Part shown: positions 16,834 through 24,911 of the stretch, in pieces
Layout of the letters: the number at the start of each line of letters is the position of its first letter
Position numbering within the stretch: the first letter of the stretch is position 1
The notes under the pieces: model-generated
Databases searched by the model: none
Told to the model about the DNA's origin: nothing
The model's input: the letters and a program-made list of their open reading frames with translations, nothing else
Translations under genes and position numbers: made by a program
Assembly (NCBI GenBank): GCA_027493525.1
Contig: JAOSKN010000001.1
Coordinates: 2,170,001-2,234,000 of the forward strand
Source: Planctomycetota bacterium
GTDB taxonomy: Bacteria > Planctomycetota > SZUA-567 > H5-PLA8
Length of the DNA stretch: 64,000 bases
Direction: 5' to 3'

Positions 16834-18819
16834 TCAAAGGTAACGCTCGAACCAGTCCACGATCCGGCGGAGCCGCTCGAGCCGGTTCTGCGGCTTACCG
16901 CCGCGCGAGAGGCCGTGGGATTCGCCCTCGAACTGAACCAGCTCGACCGTCTTGTGCTGCGCCTTCAGCGAGACGTAAAGCTCCTCGGCCTGCGAGAGCG
17001 GGCAGCGGTAGTCCTGCTCGCTGTGGACGATCAGGAGCGGCGCCTGGATCCGGCCGGCGTAGAAGTTCGGCGAGCGGCGCAGGAACTTCAGCGGCTTCTC
17101 CCACGGGTAGCCGCCGAAATCGTGGTGCCAGGAGGAACCGATGTCGCTGGTGCCGAAGAAGGAATAGCGGTTGCCGGCCTGGCGCATCGTCACGCCGGCC
17201 TTGAACAACGTGCTGTGTCCGAGCACCCAGGTGGTCATGAAGCCGCCGTAACTGCCGCCCAGGATGCCCATGCGCTTCGAGTCCACGTACGGCTTGCGCG
17301 CCATCGCGCGGGCCACGGCCATCACGTCGCTGAAGTCGTCGGTGCCCCAGCGCCCGTCGATCCCGCAGCGGAAGCGCGTGCCGTACCCGTCGCTCCCGCG
17401 CGGGTTCGTGTACACGACGACGTAGCCCTGCGCGGCGAGCACGTGCATCTCGTGGAAAAACGTGTAGCCGTACTGCGCCATCGGGCCCCCATGCACTTGC
17501 AGGAGCATGGGGTAGCGCCGCCCCGGCCGGTAACCTGGCGGGCGCAGGATCCAGCCGTGCACGCGCGTGCGCCCGTTCGGGAACCAGGTCTCCTCCGGCG
17601 CGCTCAGCTCCAGCCGCCCGAAGACCGCGCGGTTGAAGTGCGTCAGGCGCCTCGCCCCGCCGGAACCGTCGAGCGCGAGGCGGTACACGTCCCCGCAATC
17701 TTCGATCCGCGCGATCACCGCCGCCGCGCTGCGCCCGTCGCGCGCGACGGCCACCGCCGCGACGTTGGCGTCCTCGGCGAACTCCGGCCGCAGCGCGCCG
17801 CCCGCCTGCGGCAGCGAATGGAGCCGGCAGCCGCCGCGTTCGTTGAGCATGATCAGCAGCCGCTCCGCGCCGGATTCGCCGAAGGGGAGCAACACCGCGC
17901 CGAACGTACCGCCCAGCGAGTCCGAGAGCACGCCGTTGACCGGCCAGTAGTCCAGCTTCGGCGTGAGGTTGACTTCCTTCCCGCCGGCCGCCGGAATGCT
18001 AAAGACATGGATCGGCTTCTTGTTCCACTCGCCGTCGCCCGCGTAGCTGCCCAGGTAGAAGAGGCGTTTGCCGTCGCGCGACCACGCGGGGTGGCTGGCC
18101 TGCCCGCGATGCGACGTGAGCTGCCGCGGCCGCCCGCCGGCGGAAGGGATTACGAACAGGTCGCTGTTGGTGGGATGCCAGTCGGCGTCCGGAAGGCGAT
18201 TGCTGCTGAAGGCAATGCGCCGGCCGTCGGGGCTCCACGCGGCGTGCCCGTCGTCGAAGTCGCCGAAGGTCAATTGCTTCACCGTCCCGCCCGGCACGCG
18301 CGCGGTCCACAGGTGCCAGCGTTCGGCCGGAAAGTAGCCGTCGCCGTCGAGCCGGTAGCGCAGGCGCGTGATGTGCTTGAAGGTCGCGCGCTTCTTCCGC
18401 GCCTCCGGATCTTCCTTCGGCTGCGGGCGGTGCGCGAAGAGGACCCGCTTGCCGTCGGGCGCCCAGCGCACGTCGCGGACGCCGCCGCCCGCGAGGTTCG
18501 TCAGCCGCCGCGCCTCGCCCCCGTCGGCCGGCAGCAGCCAGAGCTGCGGCGTCTCTTTCTCGCGGTTGGAGACGAACGCGATCCATTGGCCGTCGGGGCT
18601 CCATGCCGGCTGAGTGTCCTTGTGGACGCCGTGGGTGAGCCGCCGCGCCGGGCCGCCCCGCGCGGGTACGCGGTATAGATTGCTCTCGTAACGGTTTTCG
18701 GCGGCGTTGGTCCGCTGGAGCGCGAAGACGAAACACGAGCCGTCGGGGCTCGGGGCGGGGTCCGAAGCCAGGCGCCATTCGCGGAAATCCTCGGCGCGGA
18801 TGCGGCGTTTGCGCGGCAT
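16834..18819 (-). CDS. S9 family (prolyl oligopeptidase/acylaminoacyl-peptidase-like) serine peptidase
   Basis: A 661-residue peptidase without a signal peptide. The N-terminal two thirds are a beta-propeller with WD40-like PD40 repeats (PAWSPDGQWIAFVSNRE, VRWAPDGKRVLFAHR, AAWSPDGRRIAFSSNR, PAWSRDGKRLFYLGS). The C-terminal alpha/beta hydrolase has the nucleophile elbow GILGGSYGGF (Ser near 519), the acid in LLIVHSEQDYRCPL (Asp near 602) and the His in GESHGLS (near 633), so the triad is complete. The frame is open 44 codons further upstream, but the ATG at 18819 has an AAGGAG site and begins where homologues begin. It lies 16 bases after an M42 peptidase gene on the same strand, suggesting a peptide-degradation operon. 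Confidence 0.9.
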   Translation of the reverse strand: MPRKRRIRAEDFREWRLASDPAPSPDGSCFVFALQRTNAAENRYESNLYRVPARGGPARRLTHGVHKDTQPAWSPDGQWIAFVSNREKETPQLWLLPADGGEARRLTNLAGGGVRDVRWAPDGKRVLFAHRPQPKEDPEARKKRATFKHITRLRYRLDGDGYFPAERWHLWTARVPGGTVKQLTFGDFDDGHAAWSPDGRRIAFSSNRLPDADWHPTNSDLFVIPSAGGRPRQLTSHRGQASHPAWSRDGKRLFYLGSYAGDGEWNKKPIHVFSIPAAGGKEVNLTPKLDYWPVNGVLSDSLGGTFGAVLLPFGESGAERLLIMLNERGGCRLHSLPQAGGALRPEFAEDANVAAVAVARDGRSAAAVIARIEDCGDVYRLALDGSGGARRLTHFNRAVFGRLELSAPEETWFPNGRTRVHGWILRPPGYRPGRRYPMLLQVHGGPMAQYGYTFFHEMHVLAAQGYVVVYTNPRGSDGYGTRFRCGIDGRWGTDDFSDVMAVARAMARKPYVDSKRMGILGGSYGGFMTTWVLGHSTLFKAGVTMRQAGNRYSFFGTSDIGSSWHHDFGGYPWEKPLKFLRRSPNFYAGRIQAPLLIVHSEQDYRCPLSQAEELYVSLKAQHKTVELVQFEGESHGLSRGGKPQNRLERLRRIVDWFERYL

Positions 18820-18835
18820 GGCGTGCTCCTTCGGG

Positions 18836-19921
18836 TCACAGGGGCCGTTCGAGATACGCCGCCAGCAACTTCGCGCAATTCTCGATGCCGCGGCGCGTGA
18901 CGACTTCGTAGGCGTGCGTGTTGTCCGTCGGAATGCAGAGCAGCCCGGCATGCGGCGCGTGCCCGACGGTCTTGGAGAAGCTGGCGTCGCTGCCGTAGCT
19001 CTCCCAGGTCGCCGCGCGCGGCTTCAGCTTCGCCTTGTTTCCGGCGCGCATCAGCGCGTCGGAGACGGGCTTTGAGTACAGGCTGCGGTCGTCGCGGAAG
19101 ACCACGATGGGCCGGTCGTCGAGTTCGGTGCCGTATTCCGCCGCGACGGGGCCGACGTCCACGGCAAGCGTGATCGTGCCCGGCAGCTTCTTGGCCGCGT
19201 AGGCCGCCATCCCGCCGCCGATCTCCTCGCTGCTGGTGGCGACGAGATAAACGTCATGGGGCGGACGCTTGGCTTTGGCGCGCAGCAGCGAGGCGCCGGC
19301 GAGCATGATCGTCAGGCAGACGCGGTCGTCCAGGAAGTATCCTCCGATGCAGTCGCCGAGTTCCAGCAGTTCGCGCCGCGAGCGCGCCACGACCACGCGT
19401 GTGCCGGCGTGTACGCCCGCCGCTTCGAGTTCCCGCTTGCTGCGCCGCGTGAACACATGCACCGACCGCCATTCCACGCCCTGGCCGCCGCCCTGTGTCT
19501 TCGAGGCCCAGGTCTGCGAACTCTCGGCGCTGACATGCAGCGGACCGATGGAGAGCACGCCCGGCAAGGTCTGCTTGTCGCCGAGGATTTCAATGGGACC
19601 GAGGCCCATCGACCACGGCTGAATGCCGCCCAGCGGGCGGACGCGCAGGCGACCGTCGGCCTCGATGCGCTTTACGTACATGGACAGTTCGTCGAGGTGC
19701 GCCATCACGCGCACGACCGGGGGCTGGACTCGCCCCACGGGCTTCTGCTTATTCGTCCCGCGAATCAGGCCGATCGCATTCTCGCCTTCGTCCACCCAAA
19801 CTTCATCGCAGATCGCCTGCAACTCGCGCTCGACGATGTTCCGGACGTCCGCCTCCTGGCCGCAGGGTCCATAGGCCGAGACGAGTTCCTGAGTCAACTC
19901 CAGCATGCGTGGGAGTTTCAT
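18836..19921 (-). CDS. M42-type metallo-aminopeptidase (glucanase/FrvX family)
   Basis: A 361-residue zinc/cobalt peptidase of the M42 family that trims N-terminal residues from peptides. The metal ligands are visible in order: VMAHLDELSMYV (His), FLDDRVCLTIML (bridging Asp), the catalytic SSEEIGGG (Glu pair), AVDVGPVAAEYG (Asp) and THAYEVV (His). The start at 19921 gives MKLPRMLELTQELVSAYG, with a GGAAAGGG stretch upstream. In-frame ATGs at 19936 and 19951 would add only a few residues. It is expressed ahead of the S9 peptidase. Confidence 0.85.
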   Translation of the reverse strand: MKLPRMLELTQELVSAYGPCGQEADVRNIVERELQAICDEVWVDEGENAIGLIRGTNKQKPVGRVQPPVVRVMAHLDELSMYVKRIEADGRLRVRPLGGIQPWSMGLGPIEILGDKQTLPGVLSIGPLHVSAESSQTWASKTQGGGQGVEWRSVHVFTRRSKRELEAAGVHAGTRVVVARSRRELLELGDCIGGYFLDDRVCLTIMLAGASLLRAKAKRPPHDVYLVATSSEEIGGGMAAYAAKKLPGTITLAVDVGPVAAEYGTELDDRPIVVFRDDRSLYSKPVSDALMRAGNKAKLKPRAATWESYGSDASFSKTVGHAPHAGLLCIPTDNTHAYEVVTRRGIENCAKLLAAYLERPL

Positions 19922-20091
19922 GCGCGCCCTTTCCATTGGATGGTCGGACTTCATCCTAGCCGAGTGCCGGGCCGTGGACAGCGCCGGCGCAAGCCATCGT
20001 TTCTGCAAACCCAATCATCGATACGGCATATCGGGGATGGGGTATAGATCCACGAGCCGGAAGGAAATCGGCGCCTGAACGGAGGAATCCC

Positions 20092-20997
20092 ATGCTGCTG
20101 ACCGCCTGCTACCTCTACACCATCGACCGCTACGGCTACCCGCCGACGATCGAGGACGGCCTGAAGGCCATCGACGAGCTGCGCGAGCTGGGCTTCACGC
20201 ACATCGAGCTGGAAGGCGTCGGCGAGCCGCACATCAGCGCCGTCTGGGAACAGCGCGAGCGCTTCCGCGCGGCGCTCGAGGAGCGCGGCATGCGCTGCGT
20301 CAACTTCTGCCCGGTGCTGCGCCCGCTGGTGAGCCTCGACGCGAAGGAACGCGCGGCGGCCTACGAAGTCTTCCGCCTCGGCGCGAAGACCGCGGCCTTC
20401 TTTCAGGCCCGGACCGTGCACATCGCCAGTTTCACGCCGCCCATCGAGTTCCTTGGCGCGAAGCCGTACGTGGACAAGATGCGCTTCAACGAGCAGTACC
20501 GCATCAAGCTGCCGGCGGGCTTCTCCTGGGCCGCCCAGTGGGACGCGCTCGTCGAAAGCACGCGGCGCTGCGCGGACATCGCCCGCGAGGAGGGCCTGAC
20601 CCTGATCATCGAGCCGCGCGTCGGCGAGACGATCGCGAACACCGACGGCATGCTCCGCCTGATGGACCACGTCGACCGGCCCAACTTCAAGGCGAACTTC
20701 GACTGCGCGCACCTCAACGCGCAGAAGGAGCTTCTGCCCCTCTCCGCGCGCAAACTGGAGGGACGCATCGCCGGGCTTCACGTCGCCGACAACGACGGGA
20801 CCGACAACCGGCACCTGATGCCCGGCGAGGGCAACATCGACTTCGAGGGCCTCTTCGCCGAACTGGTCCGCCAGGGCTACGACGGGCCGGTGGGGATCGA
20901 CCTGGGCAGCCTGGAGAACCTGGGCCGGCGCTACGGCGAATGCGCCGCCTGGCTGCGCGGACTCGCGAAGCGGCTGGGCTTCAAGCTCGAAGGCTGA
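20092..20997 (+). CDS. Sugar phosphate isomerase/epimerase (xylose isomerase-like TIM barrel)
   Basis: A 301-residue AP-endonuclease-family-2 TIM barrel. The pattern of barrel-end ligands is present: FTHIELEG, VHIASFTPP, LTLIIEPRVGETI (Glu), FKANFDCAHLNAQ (Asp/His), GLHVADNDG (His) and the final GPVGIDLGSLE. Enzymes of this family act on sugars or sugar derivatives, but the substrate cannot be told. A GGAGGAATCCC-type site precedes the ATG. It ends base to base against the convergent uvrC stop and is divergent from the M42 gene, so it is probably a single-gene unit. Confidence 0.85.
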   Translation: MLLTACYLYTIDRYGYPPTIEDGLKAIDELRELGFTHIELEGVGEPHISAVWEQRERFRAALEERGMRCVNFCPVLRPLVSLDAKERAAAYEVFRLGAKTAAFFQARTVHIASFTPPIEFLGAKPYVDKMRFNEQYRIKLPAGFSWAAQWDALVESTRRCADIAREEGLTLIIEPRVGETIANTDGMLRLMDHVDRPNFKANFDCAHLNAQKELLPLSARKLEGRIAGLHVADNDGTDNRHLMPGEGNIDFEGLFAELVRQGYDGPVGIDLGSLENLGRRYGECAAWLRGLAKRLGFKLEG

Positions 20998-22323
20998 TCA
21001 CGCGGGCTCGTCGCCCAGGCCCTCGATGACCTTCTTGCGGCGCAGGATGTGGTGGTAGTGCTGCGCGAAGCGGTGCGCCTCGTCGCGGACGTACTGGAGC
21101 AGGCGCAGCGCGGGGCTGCGCCGCGGCAGGCGCAACCCCTCGGGATGTTCAAGCGTGTGCAGCAGCTCCTCGCGCTTGGCCAGACTGGCGAGAAACGGCA
21201 CGCGGAGCCCCGTCGCATGCAGGGCGTCGCGGGCGGCGTGAAGCTGCCCGATGCCGCCGTCGATCAGGACGATGTCGGGCATCGGCTGGCCCTCGCGCGC
21301 CAACCGCCCGTAGCGCCGCGTGACGACCTCCCGGATCGACGCGAAGTCGTCGACCCCTTCCACGCTCTTGATCCGGAAGCGCCGGTACCGTTCGCGGCTG
21401 GGCAGCCCGTCGGTGAAGCTGACCAGCGAGCCGACGGTCTCCGTGCCCTGCAAGTGCGCGATGTCGATGCCCTCGACCGTGCGCGGCGCCTGGGCCAGCG
21501 CGAAGAGTTCCTGAAGCTTCGCCAGGCCCTCCTTCGGATCGATGTGAAGCACGCCGGGCTCCACGTCGTCGTCCAGCGAACCGCGCTCGCCGAGTTTCTC
21601 CAGGGCCTTGAGCGTGTCGCGCAGCGCCGCGGCCTCCTCGAAGCGCCGCGCCTTGCTGGCCTCCCACATCTCGCGTTCCAGGTCCTTGCGCACGTCCTTG
21701 GCCTGCCCCGAGAGGAACTGCGACAACCGGCGCAGGTCGGCGCGGTAGTCGGCGGCGCTCTGCCGGTCGGCGCAGGGCGCCTTGCAGCGCCCGATGTAAT
21801 ACTCCAGGCACGGGCGGTAATGCAGGTTCTTCGGGTCGCCTTCGACGATCTCGAGCGTGCAGGTGCGGTACTTGAAGACGCGCTGCAAGACCTGCAAGGC
21901 CGTGCGCAGCCAGGTGACGCTCACGAACGGGCCGTAATACGTGCTCTTGGGATCGCCCCGGTCGCGGGTGACGACCACGCGCGGGAAGGCCTCGCCCCAG
22001 GTGATCTCCACCACCGGGAAATTCATGTCGCTCTTGTTGTAGAAATTGAACGGCGGCTGAAAGTCCTTGATCAGGCGATTCTCGAGCAGGTAGGCCTCGA
22101 CTTCGCTCTCGCACTCGATGAATTCGAGGGTCCGGACGCGCGAGACGAGGTCGGCGGTCTTGCGGTCGATGCGCTGCTCGTCGAAATACTGCCGCACGCG
22201 CTTGCGCAGGCTCTTGGCTTTGCCCACGTACAGTTCGCGGTCGGCCTCGCCCTTGAAGACGTAGACGCCGGGCCGGTCGGGCAGGGCGTCGAGGGCCGCG
22301 CGCAGGTGCTCGGGGATGCTCAT
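20998..22323 (-). CDS. uvrC: Short UvrC-type excinuclease subunit without HhH domain
   Basis: A 441-residue nucleotide-excision-repair nuclease. It has the GIY-YIG 3'-incision domain (PGVYVFKGEADRELYVGKAKS, about 18-39), a Cys-rich stretch (CLEYYIGRCKAPC), the UVR motif (ASKARRFEEAAALRDTLKAL) that contacts UvrB, and the RNase H-like 5'-incision domain with its acidic residues (GIDIAHLQGTETVGS, DIVLIDGGIGQL, DEAHRFAQHYH). It stops right after this domain; the tandem helix-hairpin-helix of classical UvrC (about 600 residues) is absent. The ending is compact, so this looks like a natural short form rather than a truncation. It follows the kinase genes after 28 bases. Confidence 0.88.
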   Translation of the reverse strand: MSIPEHLRAALDALPDRPGVYVFKGEADRELYVGKAKSLRKRVRQYFDEQRIDRKTADLVSRVRTLEFIECESEVEAYLLENRLIKDFQPPFNFYNKSDMNFPVVEITWGEAFPRVVVTRDRGDPKSTYYGPFVSVTWLRTALQVLQRVFKYRTCTLEIVEGDPKNLHYRPCLEYYIGRCKAPCADRQSAADYRADLRRLSQFLSGQAKDVRKDLEREMWEASKARRFEEAAALRDTLKALEKLGERGSLDDDVEPGVLHIDPKEGLAKLQELFALAQAPRTVEGIDIAHLQGTETVGSLVSFTDGLPSRERYRRFRIKSVEGVDDFASIREVVTRRYGRLAREGQPMPDIVLIDGGIGQLHAARDALHATGLRVPFLASLAKREELLHTLEHPEGLRLPRRSPALRLLQYVRDEAHRFAQHYHHILRRKKVIEGLGDEPA

Positions 22324-22351
22324 GCCGCTCCGCGCCCGCCGGCGCCGGGCG

Positions 22352-23536
22352 CTACCGCTCCTCGTCGAGAGGTTCCAGGTCCTCGGGGGCTTCCTTCGCC
22401 GCCGGCGGCACGATGCCCGTGTGGATGCGCGGCGGCTCGAGAAGCTTGTCGATCGCGCCGGCGACGTGATCGGCCCCTTCGTAGCGGTCGGCGGGATCCT
22501 TGGCCAGCAGCTTCATCACCATGCCCCGCGTGTACTTCGAGACCTGCGGCACGAAGTCGGCCGGGTCCGGGATCGGCGCGCTGCGGTGCATCTCCTTTAC
22601 TTCTTCGGGGGCGCCTTCGTATGGCGGATGCCCGCAGAGCAGATGGAAGAGCGTCGCGCCCAGGCCGTAGAGGTCCGCGGCCGGGCCGGCCGCGTCGTCG
22701 CCGGCGAGCAGTTCCGGCGCGAGGTAGAAGGGGTTGGCGATGGCGAGGCCCGACTCCGCGATCTCATGGTCCTCGGTATAGAACTTCGCCAGGCCCAGGC
22801 CGTACAGGCGGCAGATGCCCGCGCGGTCGATCACGGCCATCGAAGGCTGCACGTCCCGGTAAAGCAGGCCGACCACGTGCGCGTGGTACAGCGCGAAGGC
22901 CAGCCCGCGACCGTAGCGCAGCGCCTCGCGCTCGTTGAGCAGCCCCGCGGCGGTCACGCGGTTGATCAGCGGCTCGCCTTCGACATGGTCCATGACCACG
23001 ACCCGGCGCCCGTCCACTTCGTCGGCGGCGTACACGGCGATCATGTTGGGGTGCGAGAGCCGGCTGGCGACGCGCGCCTCGAACTTCACGCGGTCCCACC
23101 AGCCCTGGTCCGCGGCGAGGGCCGGAGGGACGACTTTCACGGCCACGTCCTTGCCGCGCCCCTTGTCGAACGCGCGGTAAATCGTGCCCAGCGGGCCGAC
23201 GAGCCGCTGCTCCACCTCCAGCGCGCCCAGTTGGCAGGGTACCACCAGTTCGCCCGGCAAGTGCGCTACCGAATCGCGATTCGCTTCGCGGCGACGGCGC
23301 AGTTCCTTCAGCACCAGGTCGCACTCGACGCGCGCCAGAAGATTCAATTCGATGGCGATCTCGTCCAGGCGCTTGGGAAAGCCCTCGTCGCGGTCGCTCT
23401 TCTGCTGTTTGAGCAGTTCTCGCACCTGCTCCTGCGTCAAAAGGCCCATCTCGACCGCCACATCGCCGAAGCGCGCGGAACCAGTCGGCCCCGGTGTTGG
23501 CGCGCCAAGCGGTTCGTCGGTGAAGACCTCGTCCAT
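22352..23536 (-). CDS. Predicted pseudokinase of the Ser/Thr kinase operon
   Basis: A 394-residue protein with the protein-kinase fold but a degraded active site. The ATP-anchoring Lys is present (DVAVKVVPP), but the catalytic loop reads YRDVQPSMAV: the Asp remains while the following Lys and Asn are gone. The DFG motif is replaced by YGLGLAKF, removing the Mg-binding Asp. The activation-segment end (NPFYLAPELLAG) and the C-lobe are intact. Residues about 22-80 form the same two-helix-pair module (FGDVAVEMGLLTQEQVRELL and LARVECDLVLKEL) found in the next two kinases. Unlike them it has no C-terminal membrane segment. An in-frame GTG eight codons upstream is an alternative start; the ATG has GGGAG before it. 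Confidence 0.8.
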   Translation of the reverse strand: MDEVFTDEPLGAPTPGPTGSARFGDVAVEMGLLTQEQVRELLKQQKSDRDEGFPKRLDEIAIELNLLARVECDLVLKELRRRREANRDSVAHLPGELVVPCQLGALEVEQRLVGPLGTIYRAFDKGRGKDVAVKVVPPALAADQGWWDRVKFEARVASRLSHPNMIAVYAADEVDGRRVVVMDHVEGEPLINRVTAAGLLNEREALRYGRGLAFALYHAHVVGLLYRDVQPSMAVIDRAGICRLYGLGLAKFYTEDHEIAESGLAIANPFYLAPELLAGDDAAGPAADLYGLGATLFHLLCGHPPYEGAPEEVKEMHRSAPIPDPADFVPQVSKYTRGMVMKLLAKDPADRYEGADHVAGAIDKLLEPPRIHTGIVPPAAKEAPEDLEPLDEER

Positions 23537-23629
23537 AGATTTGCGGCTCCCGTTGCGCACGCTTCAGCGGCTCGGCGCCCGGAGTCCAGTGTAGGGGCGA
23601 GGTCCGGCCGAGGCAACGACCGAGCCGCC

Positions 23630-24898
23630 TCAGCCGAGGCGCAGCAGGGCATCCAGGCCGGCCGCGCCCGCCGCGGCCAGGATGGCGAGAAAGACCAGGC
23701 AGCCGCCCCCGGACTTCGCGCGCGCGCGCCCTCCGGCCTTGCGCCGCCGCCGGGGGGGCTGGACCGAGGAGCGCTCCAGCGCGTCTTCCGTGGCGTGGGC
23801 CGGCGGCCGCCCCGCCAGCACGTGCTCCAGGTCTTCGATCAGCTTTCCGCAGTCGGCGTAGCGCCGATCGGGCTCCTTGGCCATCATCTTCGAGACGACC
23901 GCGACGGCGCCGTCGGAGATCTCCGGCACGAGGTCCTGCGGGCTTTCCAGTTCCTCGGTCAGGTGCTTGTGCATCGTCTCGGCGTTGTTCTTGCCTTTGA
24001 ACGGCACGCGCCCGGTCAGCATCACGTACAGCGTCGCCCCCAGGCTGTAAATGTCGCTGCGGCGGTCGACGTTCTTGTCCCCGCGCGCCTGCTCGGGCGA
24101 GATGTAGTTGGGCGTGCCCAGCGCGACGCCGGTCTTGGTCAGGCGCTGGTCGTCCTCGATGGATTTGGCCAGCCCCAGGTCGGTCACCTTGACTTCGCCG
24201 CCGTTGCCGAGCAGCACGTTGTCGGGCTTCACGTCGCGGTGCACGAACCCCTGCTGGTGCGCGTGCCCCAGCCCGGCCGCGGCGTCGCGGGCGATCTTCA
24301 GCGCGTTCTTCTCGGGCAACCGGCCCAGCGCCTGAATCGCCTGGACCAGGCTCTGGCCCTCGACGTATTCCATCGCCAGGTGAAATACGTCGTCGAGCAC
24401 GCCGGCCGAATAGGCGGCGACGATGTTGGGATGGTTGAACTGCCCCGTGGCGCGGACCTCGCGCTTGAAGCGCTCGACGAACGTCGCGTTGCCGCCGAAC
24501 TCGGGCTTGATCACCTTCAGCGCGACGACGCGGTCCATCTGGGTGTCGCGCGCCTTGTAGACCGCGCCCATGCCGCCTTCGCCGAGCTTCTGGAGGAGTT
24601 CGTAATGGCCGACGCGGCGGCGCGCCATCAGGGTCTGCCGGCTCCCGCTGGCGCCCCCGCCGGCCTTGCGCTTGCGCGTCTGCTCGAGCAGCACGCGCTG
24701 GATGCTGCGCAGATCGAGCAGGCCCTGCCCGTAAAGAATCTCGCCCAGGGGCGGCGCCTTCCCCTGGCTCTTCTTGGCGGCCTGCTCTTTCAGCGCGGCG
24801 GAAACCTGTTCGGGCTTGAGCAGGCCCATCGCGACGGCCAGTTCGCCGAAGCGGTCGCCGTCGGGCCGCAGGTCGAAGGAGCCGGCAGGGGCGTTCAT
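23630..24898 (-). CDS. Membrane-anchored Ser/Thr protein kinase
   Basis: A 422-residue Hanks-type kinase. An N-terminal helical module (FGELAVAMGLLKPEQVSAALKEQ, then GEILYGQGLLDLRSIQRVLLEQ) is followed by the kinase domain: glycine loop LGEGGMGAVYKARD, Lys in VVALKVIKPEF, HRDVKPDNVLL, DLGLAKS (DFG equivalent), GTPNYISPEQARG and SDIYSLGATLYVMLTGRVPF. All catalytic residues are present. A basic linker leads to one C-terminal membrane segment (CLVFLAILAAAGAAGLDALL), which would leave almost no extracytoplasmic part. It is 13 bases downstream of another kinase gene. Confidence 0.93.
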   Translation of the reverse strand: MNAPAGSFDLRPDGDRFGELAVAMGLLKPEQVSAALKEQAAKKSQGKAPPLGEILYGQGLLDLRSIQRVLLEQTRKRKAGGGASGSRQTLMARRRVGHYELLQKLGEGGMGAVYKARDTQMDRVVALKVIKPEFGGNATFVERFKREVRATGQFNHPNIVAAYSAGVLDDVFHLAMEYVEGQSLVQAIQALGRLPEKNALKIARDAAAGLGHAHQQGFVHRDVKPDNVLLGNGGEVKVTDLGLAKSIEDDQRLTKTGVALGTPNYISPEQARGDKNVDRRSDIYSLGATLYVMLTGRVPFKGKNNAETMHKHLTEELESPQDLVPEISDGAVAVVSKMMAKEPDRRYADCGKLIEDLEHVLAGRPPAHATEDALERSSVQPPRRRRKAGGRARAKSGGGCLVFLAILAAAGAAGLDALLRLG

Positions 24899-24911
24899 GT
24901 CGGGCGGCAGC

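Noticed and set aside
14481..18678. Two long plus-strand frames opposite the BNR/YjbQ and S9 peptidase genes
   Set aside because: Composition is Arg/Ala/Val-rich without motifs; the minus strand genes have complete catalytic motifs and ribosome sites.
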